Shown here: piece after piece, positions 1-6,182 of the stretch
Layout of the letters: each line of letters starts with the position of its first letter
Numbering within the stretch: position 1 is the stretch's first letter
DNA from: Deferribacteraceae bacterium
GTDB taxonomy: Bacteria; Chrysiogenota; Deferribacteres; Deferribacterales; JAISNW01
DNA length: 7,012 bases
Direction: 5' to 3'
NCBI GenBank assembly: GCA_031276055.1
Contig: JAISNW010000135.1
Span: 1-7,012, forward strand
The notes under the pieces: model-generated
Seen by the model: only the letters and a program-made list of their open reading frames with translations
What the model was told of the DNA's origin: nothing
The model's database searches: none
Position numbers and translations under genes: made by a program

Positions 1-1713
1 GTAGACGGCGTCTTTTACAAAAAATGGATTTTCGCTTAAATCCATAGGGATGTTATCGCCGTGCTTTGCCTTTAATGAGTTGTGCAGAGCGATAATATAA
101 GCTAGGGCGTTGTTGCGAAGCTCTATAGTATCTCCCTCAACCATGAAGGTAAGTTTTGCAGATGTGTTGCTCATCCCATACATTATAAACCCTCTAGGAA
201 AATCAGCGCGAATCTGCCCATCAAACTCCACAATGGAACAGCTGTCCTTAAAGGTATTGCGGATAATCTCCACAGCCTCTGCGGTTATCGCCTCTTTAAC
301 TTCAACGGATATGGCATTGGTGCGGATCTCCTTTGTGGCGAAACGTCTAGGTATCTGCTTAAAGAAATCTGCTAGATTGGTGATATTGAGGGCGGAAATT
401 ATAGTTTCTAAAAGAAAAACATTCTCTATAGCATCGTCTCGTGCGAGAGCGTCTTCAGGATCAGTAGCAAATAGGTGAAGCGACGCCTCCACCTGAATAT
501 CCCTGTAGCCAACCCTCTTTACAAATTCAGCTGGGCTATTGAACCCCGCTAAAGTAGAGAGCCGCCGCATATTTTCCCCCATAGTCTCCTTCCATAGGGA
601 GTGCCCTTTGCGATGGTATATAGTAGCGCCTCCGCGCTCCTCTACAAAGGCTTTTACAGCGCTGGTATAACGCGGATCTACATATATGGTGGAAGCTGTC
701 TTTTCTATCTCAGCTGCTGCACTATCTGAGATAGGGAGCTTCTTCACGGCTTGCATCAGGGCGGGGAGGGCAGCTTTAAGTTTATACTCTGCAAGGATAA
801 AAGATAGATCGTCTCCTAAATAGTGCCCTGTTTTACCGAGAGTGAGCGCCCCTTCCCCCTCTGTTATAGAACCTCTATCAGCATCGAGATCAAATGAGTG
901 CACCCGTGCGCCTGCGGCTAGAACCGCATTCAGATTAGGCACCTGCTCCAGCATCTCTCTGCGGGTGGGATCTGCAAGGAGGCTTCCGCTGTTAACATCG
1001 ATGGTGTTGCCGAGTATACAGATATCGCTGCCTAAAATATCGCGGAATAGGTTTTCATAGTTTAAGCCTGTCCCTCCGAAAAGGTTTACCGCTATCGGTT
1101 TTGAAGGTTTATGCTTCTTGAAAAAGGAGGAGTAGCGAGAATATATCTTATCTGCATAGAGTTTATACCCCTCCGTTGCTTTATCGGTGATTGAACCTCT
1201 AGGTGCGTCGCGGCCTATCTCAGGCTTATCTAGGGCTGAATTCATCTGCCCTAAAAGGTAGGTGTGCACCCCCTGATTAAAGAGCCCGAATTTAGCGCCG
1301 TTAGTGGTAACTTCAACATGAGAGCGGGTTATCTGGACATATCCATCCGCCTTAAACTGCTCCTGATTATGATAAACTTGACCTGAGGAGGCGATCCCGA
1401 CATCATAAACCTCCACCCCCTGTTCTATAAGCCCGAGGCTGAAAGCCTCCGCCAACTCTTTAGAGGTAGGACCGTTATCATAGCCTACCACTACTATACT
1501 GCCTGGTTTAAGCTGCAAAAGCTCTCCAGAATTAGTGCGAAACTCCATACTGCCGAGGAGAACCCCCGCCGCCCTCATCCTAGAGGGGGTTAAAACCGCC
1601 TTTTCTGTAAAGAACGCTCCCGCTTCTCCTACATAGGCGCGTATATCATAGGCTGTCGCCTTAAAAAGTTTATCCTTTGCGCTTAATATATCTCCGCTTA
1701 CCTTTTCTTTCAT
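1..1713 (-). CDS. Phosphohexomutase (PMM/PGM superfamily), divergent, 3' end off the window
   Basis: Alpha-D-phosphohexomutases interconvert hexose 1- and 6-phosphates in the cytoplasm through a phosphoserine, feeding sugar-nucleotide and glycan synthesis. The minus frame is open without a stop from the ATG at 1713 to the left edge (571 codons). The start is set by AAAGGAG at 1722-1728, eight bases upstream. Family landmarks appear in order: YDIRAYVG near residue 22; the phosphoserine loop as TRSH (Ser131) with NGAKF shortly after; the metal loop DLDADR (275-280); a sugar-binding loop read as RKGHS (368-372); and the domain-4 phosphate loop MSNTS (Ser515). Two loops are unlike the textbook TASHNP and GEMSGH forms, so substrate preference (mannose, glucose or glucosamine phosphate) cannot be assigned. 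The protein is longer than the usual ~450-470 residues, with about 145 residues between the sugar loop and the SNT loop. It lies 13 bases downstream of the small membrane protein gene and is probably cotranscribed with it. Superfamily assignment is secure; the exact activity is not. Confidence 0.88.
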   Translation of the reverse strand, partial: MKEKVSGDILSAKDKLFKATAYDIRAYVGEAGAFFTEKAVLTPSRMRAAGVLLGSMEFRTNSGELLQLKPGSIVVVGYDNGPTSKELAEAFSLGLIEQGVEVYDVGIASSGQVYHNQEQFKADGYVQITRSHVEVTTNGAKFGLFNQGVHTYLLGQMNSALDKPEIGRDAPRGSITDKATEGYKLYADKIYSRYSSFFKKHKPSKPIAVNLFGGTGLNYENLFRDILGSDICILGNTIDVNSGSLLADPTRREMLEQVPNLNAVLAAGARVHSFDLDADRGSITEGEGALTLGKTGHYLGDDLSFILAEYKLKAALPALMQAVKKLPISDSAAAEIEKTASTIYVDPRYTSAVKAFVEERGGATIYHRKGHSLWKETMGENMRRLSTLAGFNSPAEFVKRVGYRDIQVEASLHLFATDPEDALARDDAIENVFLLETIISALNITNLADFFKQIPRRFATKEIRTNAISVEVKEAITAEAVEIIRNTFKDSCSIVEFDGQIRADFPRGFIMYGMSNTSAKLTFMVEGDTIELRNNALAYIIALHNSLKAKHGDNIPMDLSENPFFVKDAVY

Positions 1714-1726
1714 GATAGAAACTCCT

Positions 1727-2017
1727 TTAATCTATTAGCTTTCTAATGATCTCCGACAAGAGCAGCAGTAGAAGGAGAGCGCCCGTTAAACCTAAAAAAA
1801 ACTCTCTCTTTTTTATGGAAATTATTGTGAGGGTTAATATTACAGTTAATGGCGCGAATAGGATAATTTCAACCGCTCTGCTATGGATCACAGCAGCTAA
1901 ACTGCTAACCCCGCAAAGATAGAGGATAAACCCCGCCGCCATAAAAGCTAAGATTAGAGCCATAGCGGTATTTAAGATTACAACTGAAATTTTGGCGGAA
2001 AATGCTATATCTATCAT
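1727..2017 (-). CDS. Small three-helix membrane protein, possibly DUF1634-like
   Basis: This 96-residue hydrophobic protein has predicted membrane helices at about residues 10-35, 48-68 and 73-92. A short basic stretch (KKRE, 69-72) separates the last two, and the tail is charged. The order of helices, a proline early in helix 2 and the basic turn before helix 3 recall the DUF1634 family of small inner-membrane proteins. That is recognition from memory, and no function is known. I start it at the ATG at 2017, not at the in-frame TTG at 2071: AGGAG lies seven bases upstream of the ATG, and the TTG falls inside the -35 box of the promoter for this gene. It is first in an operon with the phosphohexomutase, whose ribosome-binding site overlaps this gene's stop codon. 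Confidence 0.72.
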   Translation of the reverse strand: MIDIAFSAKISVVILNTAMALILAFMAAGFILYLCGVSSLAAVIHSRAVEIILFAPLTVILTLTIISIKKREFFLGLTGALLLLLLLSEIIRKLID

Positions 2018-2024
2018 TGAAAGA

Positions 2025-2029
2025 CTCCT
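2025..2029 (-). promoter_or_regulatory. Ribosome-binding site that fixes the start of the small membrane protein
   Basis: AGGAG on the minus strand sits seven bases before the ATG at 2017. It decides for the 96-residue form over an 18-residue longer form starting at TTG 2071, which would begin upstream of the likely transcription start. Confidence 0.75.
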
Positions 2030-2043
2030 AAAAACCACAAAAA

Positions 2044-2071
2044 ATATTACCATATCTTGATTTTTTTTCAA
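2044..2071 (-). promoter_or_regulatory. Sigma-70-type promoter of the membrane protein-mutase operon
   Basis: On the minus strand TTGAAA (2071-2066), a 16-base spacer and TAATAT (2049-2044) form a near-consensus promoter. The expected transcription start near 2037 gives a leader of about 20 bases, which includes the AGGAG. It overlaps the plus-strand promoter of the Rrf2 gene, so the two polymerases should compete and a single bound regulator could affect both. Confidence 0.65.
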
Positions 2072-2085
2072 TTAAAAAGTATCCT
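2057..2085 (+). promoter_or_regulatory. Candidate promoter of the rrf2-ridA operon
   Basis: TTGATT (2057-2062), a 17-base spacer and TATCCT (2080-2085) give a fair sigma-70 match, with a start expected near 2092 and a leader of about 39 bases. The -10 box departs from consensus at two positions, which would suit a regulated promoter. Its -35 box lies inside the opposing promoter. Confidence 0.45.
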
Positions 2086-2086
2086 A

Positions 2087-2119
2087 GCATTGAATGCCTA
2101 TTAAAACTATACGATATAG
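2087..2119 (+). promoter_or_regulatory. Two short dyads, candidate operator sites
   Basis: GCATT-G-AATGC (2087-2097) and CTATA-CGA-TATAG (2107-2119) are perfect 5-base inverted repeats. They lie at the predicted rrf2 transcription start and against its Shine-Dalgarno sequence (GGAGG, 2121-2125). Rrf2 regulators usually autoregulate by binding near their own promoter, so either could be the operator. Neither matches a consensus I know for IscR, NsrR, RirA or CymR, and such short dyads can occur by chance. Confidence 0.3.
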
Positions 2120-2130
2120 GGGAGGGTGGT

Positions 2131-2568
2131 ATGAGAATCTCAACAAAAGGAAGGTATGCTTTGAGAATGCTTGTAGACCTTGCTGAACACCAAGGTTCAG
2201 GCTATATCGCCCTAAAAGATGTAGCTGAACGGCAGGGGATTTCAAAAAAATATCTTGAACAGATTGTAGCCCTCCTCAATAAATCCGATATTCTTCGCAC
2301 CAATAGAGGCTATCAGGGCGGTTATATGCTGGCGCAATCCCCCGATAAATACACAGTGGGCAAGATATTAAAGATAACCGAAGGCAGCCTCTCCCCCGTC
2401 GCCTGTTTAGCAGAAGCCCCGAATACCTGCATACGCAGTTTAGAGTGTAAAACTCTGCCCGTGTGGGAAGGTTTGGAAAAGGTGATAACAGATTATCTGA
2501 ATGGGATAACAATTCAAGATATAATTGACCAATCAGGCGAATTTTCAGGCTATGACTATATAATATAA
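2131..2568 (+). CDS. Rrf2-family transcriptional regulator with an IscR-like three-cysteine motif
   Basis: This 145-residue cytoplasmic DNA-binding protein has normal length for the Rrf2 family. The N-terminus (MRISTKGRYALRML) and the winged helix-turn-helix over residues 1-65 are classic: the recognition helix is about SKKYLEQIVALL (39-50) and the wing is RGYQGGYML (59-67). Three cysteines (C92, C100, C106; spacing X7 and X5) sit where IscR and NsrR bind an Fe-S cluster, so iron-sulfur or redox/nitrosative sensing is likely but inferred. Other Rrf2 members, such as CymR, sense without a cluster. The start has a strong GGAGG five bases upstream. It precedes ridA by 11 bases, probably in one transcript, and diverges from the membrane protein-mutase operon through a shared promoter region. 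It probably regulates its own operon. Confidence 0.92.
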   Translation: MRISTKGRYALRMLVDLAEHQGSGYIALKDVAERQGISKKYLEQIVALLNKSDILRTNRGYQGGYMLAQSPDKYTVGKILKITEGSLSPVACLAEAPNTCIRSLECKTLPVWEGLEKVITDYLNGITIQDIIDQSGEFSGYDYII

Positions 2569-2579
2569 ATGGTGAAAAG

Positions 2580-2951
2580 ATGAAAGCAATCCAGACAGAG
2601 TTAGCGCCTAAAGCGATCGGTCCATACTCGCAGGCTGTTATCCACAACGGAATTCTATACGCCTCAGGGCAGCTTCCGCTCAGCATTGAAAGCGGGGAGA
2701 TAGTAGGCTCTAATATACAAGAGCAGACCGAGCAGGCGGTAAGCAACATTAAAGGGATTCTTAAAGCCGCGGGAACGGAGATTGGCAAAGTGTTGAAAAC
2801 TACCTGTTTCTTAAAAGATATATCGGATTTTCCCGCCTTTAACAACGTATATGCTGCTCACTTTACCTCTAACCCAGCTAGATCGACTGTTCAGGCAGCC
2901 GCCCTTCCTAAAGGCGCTCTAGTGGAGATAGAGGTGACAGCGGAGGTATAA
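2580..2951 (+). CDS. ridA: RidA: reactive enamine/imine deaminase
   Basis: RidA hydrolyses the reactive enamine/imine intermediates released by PLP enzymes such as threonine or serine dehydratase, for example 2-aminoacrylate, to the keto acid and ammonia. It is a cytoplasmic trimer. The 123 residues match the usual length, and hallmark segments are all present: IGPYSQA (13-19), YASGQLPL (27-34), a central C76, the signature PARSTVQ with substrate-binding Arg101, and VEIEVTA at the C-terminus. The single chorismate-mutase-like fold fills the protein. A weak GGTG lies just upstream of the ATG, so it may rely on translation from the Rrf2 gene 11 bases before. The pairing suggests that the regulator's signal controls RidA level. 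Its TAA lies 7 bases from the stop of the converging MBOAT gene, with no terminator between them. Confidence 0.95.
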   Translation: MKAIQTELAPKAIGPYSQAVIHNGILYASGQLPLSIESGEIVGSNIQEQTEQAVSNIKGILKAAGTEIGKVLKTTCFLKDISDFPAFNNVYAAHFTSNPARSTVQAAALPKGALVEIEVTAEV

Positions 2952-2958
2952 TTTGCGG

Positions 2959-4395
2959 CTAAAACCTGAAATATATAAACGGATTAAAGGATGCCGAAAC
3001 CATATACAGAGTAGACAAAAAGAACATGCAGAGCGCAAATAAGCGTCTAAGCGTCGTATTGGCAAACGAGCCCGCTAAAGCGAAACGAGTTGCACTGCAT
3101 TTATTAACGATAATATCTCTGACTTTGGGAAATATTGGGGCAGACAGGGCAATTCCAACAAACAGGTAAAAGATAAACTCTATATCCATTAACGGCAGGT
3201 GGGCATCCCAGTTTGCTAGAGTCGGAATGAACATATATTTAAGGTATATGACGCCGCTTTCAAGCGATTCTGCCCTAAAGAGCACCCACCCCGCAAGGAT
3301 GACCAATATTGTATATATGTGGGCTAAAACAGAGGGAATTCTGCTGAATAATCCTGAAAATACCCGCTCTATAATGAGGAAAACTCCATGCCACAACCCC
3401 CATGCAACAAAATTCCAATTGGCTCCATGCCAAAACCCTGTCAGCAAAAATACCAATATCAGATTTCTATAAGTGCAAAATGCTCCATTTCTACTGCCGC
3501 CGAGTGGAATATAGAGGTAGTCCTTAAACCATGAGGAGAGCGAGATATGCCATCGTTTCCAAAACTCTCTTATAGATTTAGATATGTATGGATAATTAAA
3601 ATTTTCCAAGAAGGTAAAACCAAACATCTTTCCCATGCCGATAACCATATCTGAATAGCCCGAAAAATCAAAATATATCTGTAAAGCGTAACAGATTATC
3701 CCCAACCAGCAAGCGGGAGAAGAATAATTTTGAGGTTGATTTATAATGGCTTCCGCCGCTGCACCCACATTATTGGCAATTAAAACTTTTTTAGCAAAAC
3801 CGTAACAGAAACGCTCTATCCCTTCCGCAAAAAGAGAGCTGTTTAACTTGCGGTTTAAGATTTGGGATTCTATATCAAAATAACGTATTATCGGACCGGC
3901 TATAAACGGCGGAAAGAGCGTCATATACAAGGCTATAACCAAGATATTCTTCTGCGGTTTTATCTTGCCCCAATATACATCAAGCAGATAGCTTGCAATC
4001 TGAAAGGTAAAAAATGAGATTCCGATGGGCAGCGGGATATTAGGGGCGTCAAAGGTAAAAGAGGGATTAAAAATATGCACAAAATTTTCTATATTAGAAA
4101 TAAAAAAGTTGAAATACTTAAAAAACGCTAGAGTTCCAAAGTTAATGACCAGCGAGATGGTTAGTATTATCTTCTGCGTCCGCTTTACTTTAGAAGTTGG
4201 CGTCAACAAACCCAAAAAATAGTTTACTGCAACCAGAATCAACAGCAGCATCATATATTGAACGCCGCTCCATGAATAAAAAACTATGGAAGAGATTAAC
4301 AGCCAGTTATTCCTAAATTTATTGTTGATAAGCAGGTAAACTAAAACCACAATAGGTAAAAAGATCATTATAAATATTGGGGAGGTGAAGAGCAT
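2959..4395 (-). CDS. AlgI-type MBOAT acyltransferase (polysaccharide O-acylation)
   Basis: This 478-residue integral membrane protein of the MBOAT family is typical in length for AlgI/DltB/PatA relatives, with about ten or more hydrophobic segments. It would take acetyl (or another acyl) groups from a cytoplasmic donor and pass them across the inner membrane to an extracytoplasmic partner that modifies a glycan. The motifs are textbook: PLPIGISFFTFQ (121-132), YFDFSGYSDM (241-250), REFWKRWHISLSSW (276-289), and the catalytic-site region GFWHGANW with His323 and a second His336 (LWHG). The start ATG lies 2 bases after the stop of the upstream SGNH-like gene, with its Shine-Dalgarno inside that gene, so the two are translationally coupled. 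No AlgF-, AlgK- or polymerase-like gene is in the window, so the glycan target is unknown. Alginate itself need not be the substrate. Confidence 0.93.
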   Translation of the reverse strand: MLFTSPIFIMIFLPIVVLVYLLINNKFRNNWLLISSIVFYSWSGVQYMMLLLILVAVNYFLGLLTPTSKVKRTQKIILTISLVINFGTLAFFKYFNFFISNIENFVHIFNPSFTFDAPNIPLPIGISFFTFQIASYLLDVYWGKIKPQKNILVIALYMTLFPPFIAGPIIRYFDIESQILNRKLNSSLFAEGIERFCYGFAKKVLIANNVGAAAEAIINQPQNYSSPACWLGIICYALQIYFDFSGYSDMVIGMGKMFGFTFLENFNYPYISKSIREFWKRWHISLSSWFKDYLYIPLGGSRNGAFCTYRNLILVFLLTGFWHGANWNFVAWGLWHGVFLIIERVFSGLFSRIPSVLAHIYTILVILAGWVLFRAESLESGVIYLKYMFIPTLANWDAHLPLMDIEFIFYLFVGIALSAPIFPKVRDIIVNKCSATRFALAGSFANTTLRRLFALCMFFLSTLYMVSASFNPFIYFRF

Positions 4396-4397
4396 AT

Positions 4398-5918
4398 CTA
4401 CCTCACCCTTACCAATACTGAAACAGGGAGCTTTTTATTATAACTTTCATACTGCATAACTAACTCTTGAGCGGCGCTTATCTGCAATAAATACTCTCCG
4501 GGCGCGTCTGGGGCTCTAACGTTTATTTCGACATCCACAGTTTCCTTTGGCAATATAAGCCCTTTTATATTGTGCTGCTCTCGTATATTATTTATCAGTT
4601 CTCTATCTGCGCGAGTCCAATATGTTATGACTTTCACAGGATAGGGGTTGTAAGAGGCTTGGATGCTGTTTGAATTGTTTGTAAATTTGACGGTTATCTT
4701 TAGCTTTTCCCCGCCCTTTGCATTTATCTGCTCTTTAAGAGGTTTGATTGAGATGTCGGCGTCTTCAGGGCCAAGTTTGTTCTGCACCCTATCTGTGCCG
4801 TGACCTGACAACATTAGGTCTAAAGCGCGCTCTATCCTTTTAAGGCTTGGAAGAAGGATGGCGCCTGTCGGACCGGAAGAGATAATGACAATATCTTTAT
4901 CATTCAATAATTCATAGTAGCTGATGTTATAATCAGTATTAGTAGAAATTGACTTCCCTTCCTCATAATGTCTATGAACATAAGTGTATTCCACCTCATC
5001 TATTTCAGCGAATAACCCCGTATCCGAAAGCACTTGCACCAATTGACCATCAAAACTTGTTCCATTAAGGAATATCTTTTCCTTTTCCTCCCCGCTGTAT
5101 CTTTTTAAGACAGGTGCATAGTAGGTGGTTTTGGGGAGATATTTCAGATTAGTTATACCAAAAAGATCAGCATCAGAACCAAACGGTTTAGAAGAACTTA
5201 CAATATATTCTATTGTGATATTGCCCTTGAATAGTGTTGGATTTTGTCGGGAAATCTCTCTCAAAACTAGGGCGGCTGCCAATAGGTTCCAGTGGACTCC
5301 TGTTATTGCAAATAGGTTGTAATTACTCTTTTCAAAAAATAAAAATGGGGTTGAATTAAAATAAGGGATCCCCTCTGTTTCCAATTTTTCAGCTAATCTG
5401 ATATGAAACGAATTTTCTAATATCTTCTCTACCAAACGAACATAACGCATAGGGGTGCGTTCAGGATAGATAAGCACCTTATTGGCAGGGATAATAAAAA
5501 AGAATCGCTTGCCTAATTGTTCACACTTATTTTTAACAGCTTTTATTAAGTTAAGCTGCTCTTCAGTATATTGGATGTCAGCATAACGCAGATAACCAGT
5601 TTCAAAAAGGGTATTCTTAGCTCCAATAACAACCCGCGTTCCAACAACTTTATGAAAGAGGGTATATCTTAGCTGGGTGAATAGTCTAACTATGTGAGTT
5701 CTTGAATAAAAATTTTGGTTATACCAAAGTTCATAATCGTGCTGAAATTTACCGTTAAATATATCTCTCTTAGTATAAATCGGTCTATCTTCATTTACTA
5801 CAGCGCCATATAGAGCTCTGGTTTTGACCTTTAATACAGTTATAAGAGTTGGAGCGGCTAAAATCAGCAAAAACAGAACGATGATTATATAATTAGATAT
5901 TTTTTCCAAAGTTTTCAA
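4398..5918 (-). CDS. Membrane-anchored SGNH/AlgX-AlgJ-like acyltransferase partner with C-terminal beta-sandwich
   Basis: This 506-residue protein has one N-terminal membrane anchor (about residues 10-29), placing the rest in the periplasm or outside. There it would transfer acyl groups delivered by the adjacent MBOAT protein to a polysaccharide. AlgX/AlgJ/DHHW features are the early YNQNFYSR (66-73), an IGAKNTLF strand (98-105), IPANKVLIYPE (143-153), the TGVHWN loop (206-211) and GTSFDG (286-291), which carries the putative nucleophile Ser288. The family's acidic residue two before the histidine (Asp174-x-His176 in AlgX) is Gly207 here, so the triad looks incomplete. Residues ~384-506 form a separate beta-rich region ending in an APDAPGEYLLQI-type strand, like Ig-like or carbohydrate-binding modules on glycan enzymes. 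This resembles AlgX architecture more than single-domain AlgJ. No ATG is available: candidate starts are TTG at 5918 (only two bases after GGTGGA) or TTG at 5909. It is first in the pair. Confidence 0.85.
   Translation of the reverse strand: MKTLEKISNYIIIVLFLLILAAPTLITVLKVKTRALYGAVVNEDRPIYTKRDIFNGKFQHDYELWYNQNFYSRTHIVRLFTQLRYTLFHKVVGTRVVIGAKNTLFETGYLRYADIQYTEEQLNLIKAVKNKCEQLGKRFFFIIPANKVLIYPERTPMRYVRLVEKILENSFHIRLAEKLETEGIPYFNSTPFLFFEKSNYNLFAITGVHWNLLAAALVLREISRQNPTLFKGNITIEYIVSSSKPFGSDADLFGITNLKYLPKTTYYAPVLKRYSGEEKEKIFLNGTSFDGQLVQVLSDTGLFAEIDEVEYTYVHRHYEEGKSISTNTDYNISYYELLNDKDIVIISSGPTGAILLPSLKRIERALDLMLSGHGTDRVQNKLGPEDADISIKPLKEQINAKGGEKLKITVKFTNNSNSIQASYNPYPVKVITYWTRADRELINNIREQHNIKGLILPKETVDVEINVRAPDAPGEYLLQISAAQELVMQYESYNKKLPVSVLVRVR
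4401..4410 (-). promoter_or_regulatory. MBOAT ribosome-binding site embedded in the upstream gene
   Basis: AAGGGTGAGG on the minus strand covers the last coding triplets of the SGNH-like gene and ends five bases before the MBOAT ATG. Ribosomes finishing the first gene would uncover and reuse this site, which fits production of the two partner proteins in balanced amounts. Confidence 0.7.
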
Positions 5919-6064
5919 ATTCCACCAAATAAATAGAGTGTGAACCTCTTAAATGCATCCTGTTATCATCTTTTTAAGAAACTTTTAGCCGCGGACACAT
6001 TTATGGCTGGTTTTAACGTTGGTTTAAAAGTGGCAGCTTTTTACGGCGTTTTGTAAATTTTCAC

Positions 6065-6093
6065 TTGCAATCAGAAAGGTTAATTAGTATAGT
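6065..6093 (+). promoter_or_regulatory. Orphan plus-strand promoter candidate
   Basis: TTGCAA (6065-6070), a 17-base spacer and TATAGT (6088-6093) make a good sigma-70 promoter with a start expected near 6100. The first thing downstream is a terminator-like hairpin at 6110, not a gene. The product would be a very short RNA, or a long attenuated leader to the M23 gene 280 bases on. Confidence 0.45.
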
Positions 6094-6109
6094 AAATAAT
6101 AGGATTTCG

Positions 6110-6147
6110 GCGGTTTTTGCGTATACACGGCAGCACCGCTTTTTTTT
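6110..6147 (+). terminator. Intrinsic-terminator-like hairpin with T8, no gene upstream
   Basis: GCGGT (6110-6114) pairs with ACCGC (6135-6139), and an inner stem TGCGT/AC-g-GCA closes an ATAC loop. Eight T follow (6140-6147). The T-run and missing A-run upstream orient it to the plus strand. The gene to its left is on the other strand, so it can only end a non-coding or leader transcript. Confidence 0.55.
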
Positions 6148-6154
6148 GTGTTTT

Positions 6155-6182
6155 AGGTGGCTATTTTAAACCAACCTTTTTT
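6155..6182 (+). terminator. Second, weaker terminator-like hairpin
   Basis: AGGTGG (6155-6160) pairs with CCAACCT (6171-6177) with one bulged A around a ten-base AT-rich loop, followed by six T (6177-6182, the first shared with the stem). It lies eight bases after the first T-run and could be a back-up terminator. The stem is short, so it is a weaker call. Confidence 0.35.

Noticed and set aside
110..1060. Plus-strand frames at 110-478 and 842-1060
   Set aside because: They lie opposite the phosphohexomutase, whose motifs on the minus strand are in register throughout. These frames show no domain.
1..1713. Possible frameshift or pseudogene in the mutase because no complete reading frame is bounded there
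   Set aside because: I walked the minus frame triplet by triplet. It has no stop from 1713 to 1, so it is simply cut by the window edge.
2018..2071. 18-residue N-terminal extension of the small membrane protein from TTG 2071
   Set aside because: The TTG is part of the -35 box and the -10 lies inside the extension. AGGAG correctly precedes the ATG at 2017.
2276..2845. 189-codon minus-strand reading frame antisense to rrf2 and ridA
   Set aside because: It spans the junction of two strongly recognised genes on the other strand. Its composition is irregular, it is rich in Cys, Ser and Pro, and it shows no family motif, so it is a shadow frame.
3227..5322. Short plus-strand frames at 3227-3472, 4025-4222 and 5125-5322
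   Set aside because: All lie opposite well-supported MBOAT and SGNH-like coding sequence and show no motif.
5958..5995. Sigma-28-like sequence (TAAAAGTTT ... GATAA on the minus strand) upstream of the SGNH-like gene
   Set aside because: The spacing between the two elements is about two bases short of the consensus and the GCC before GATAA is missing.
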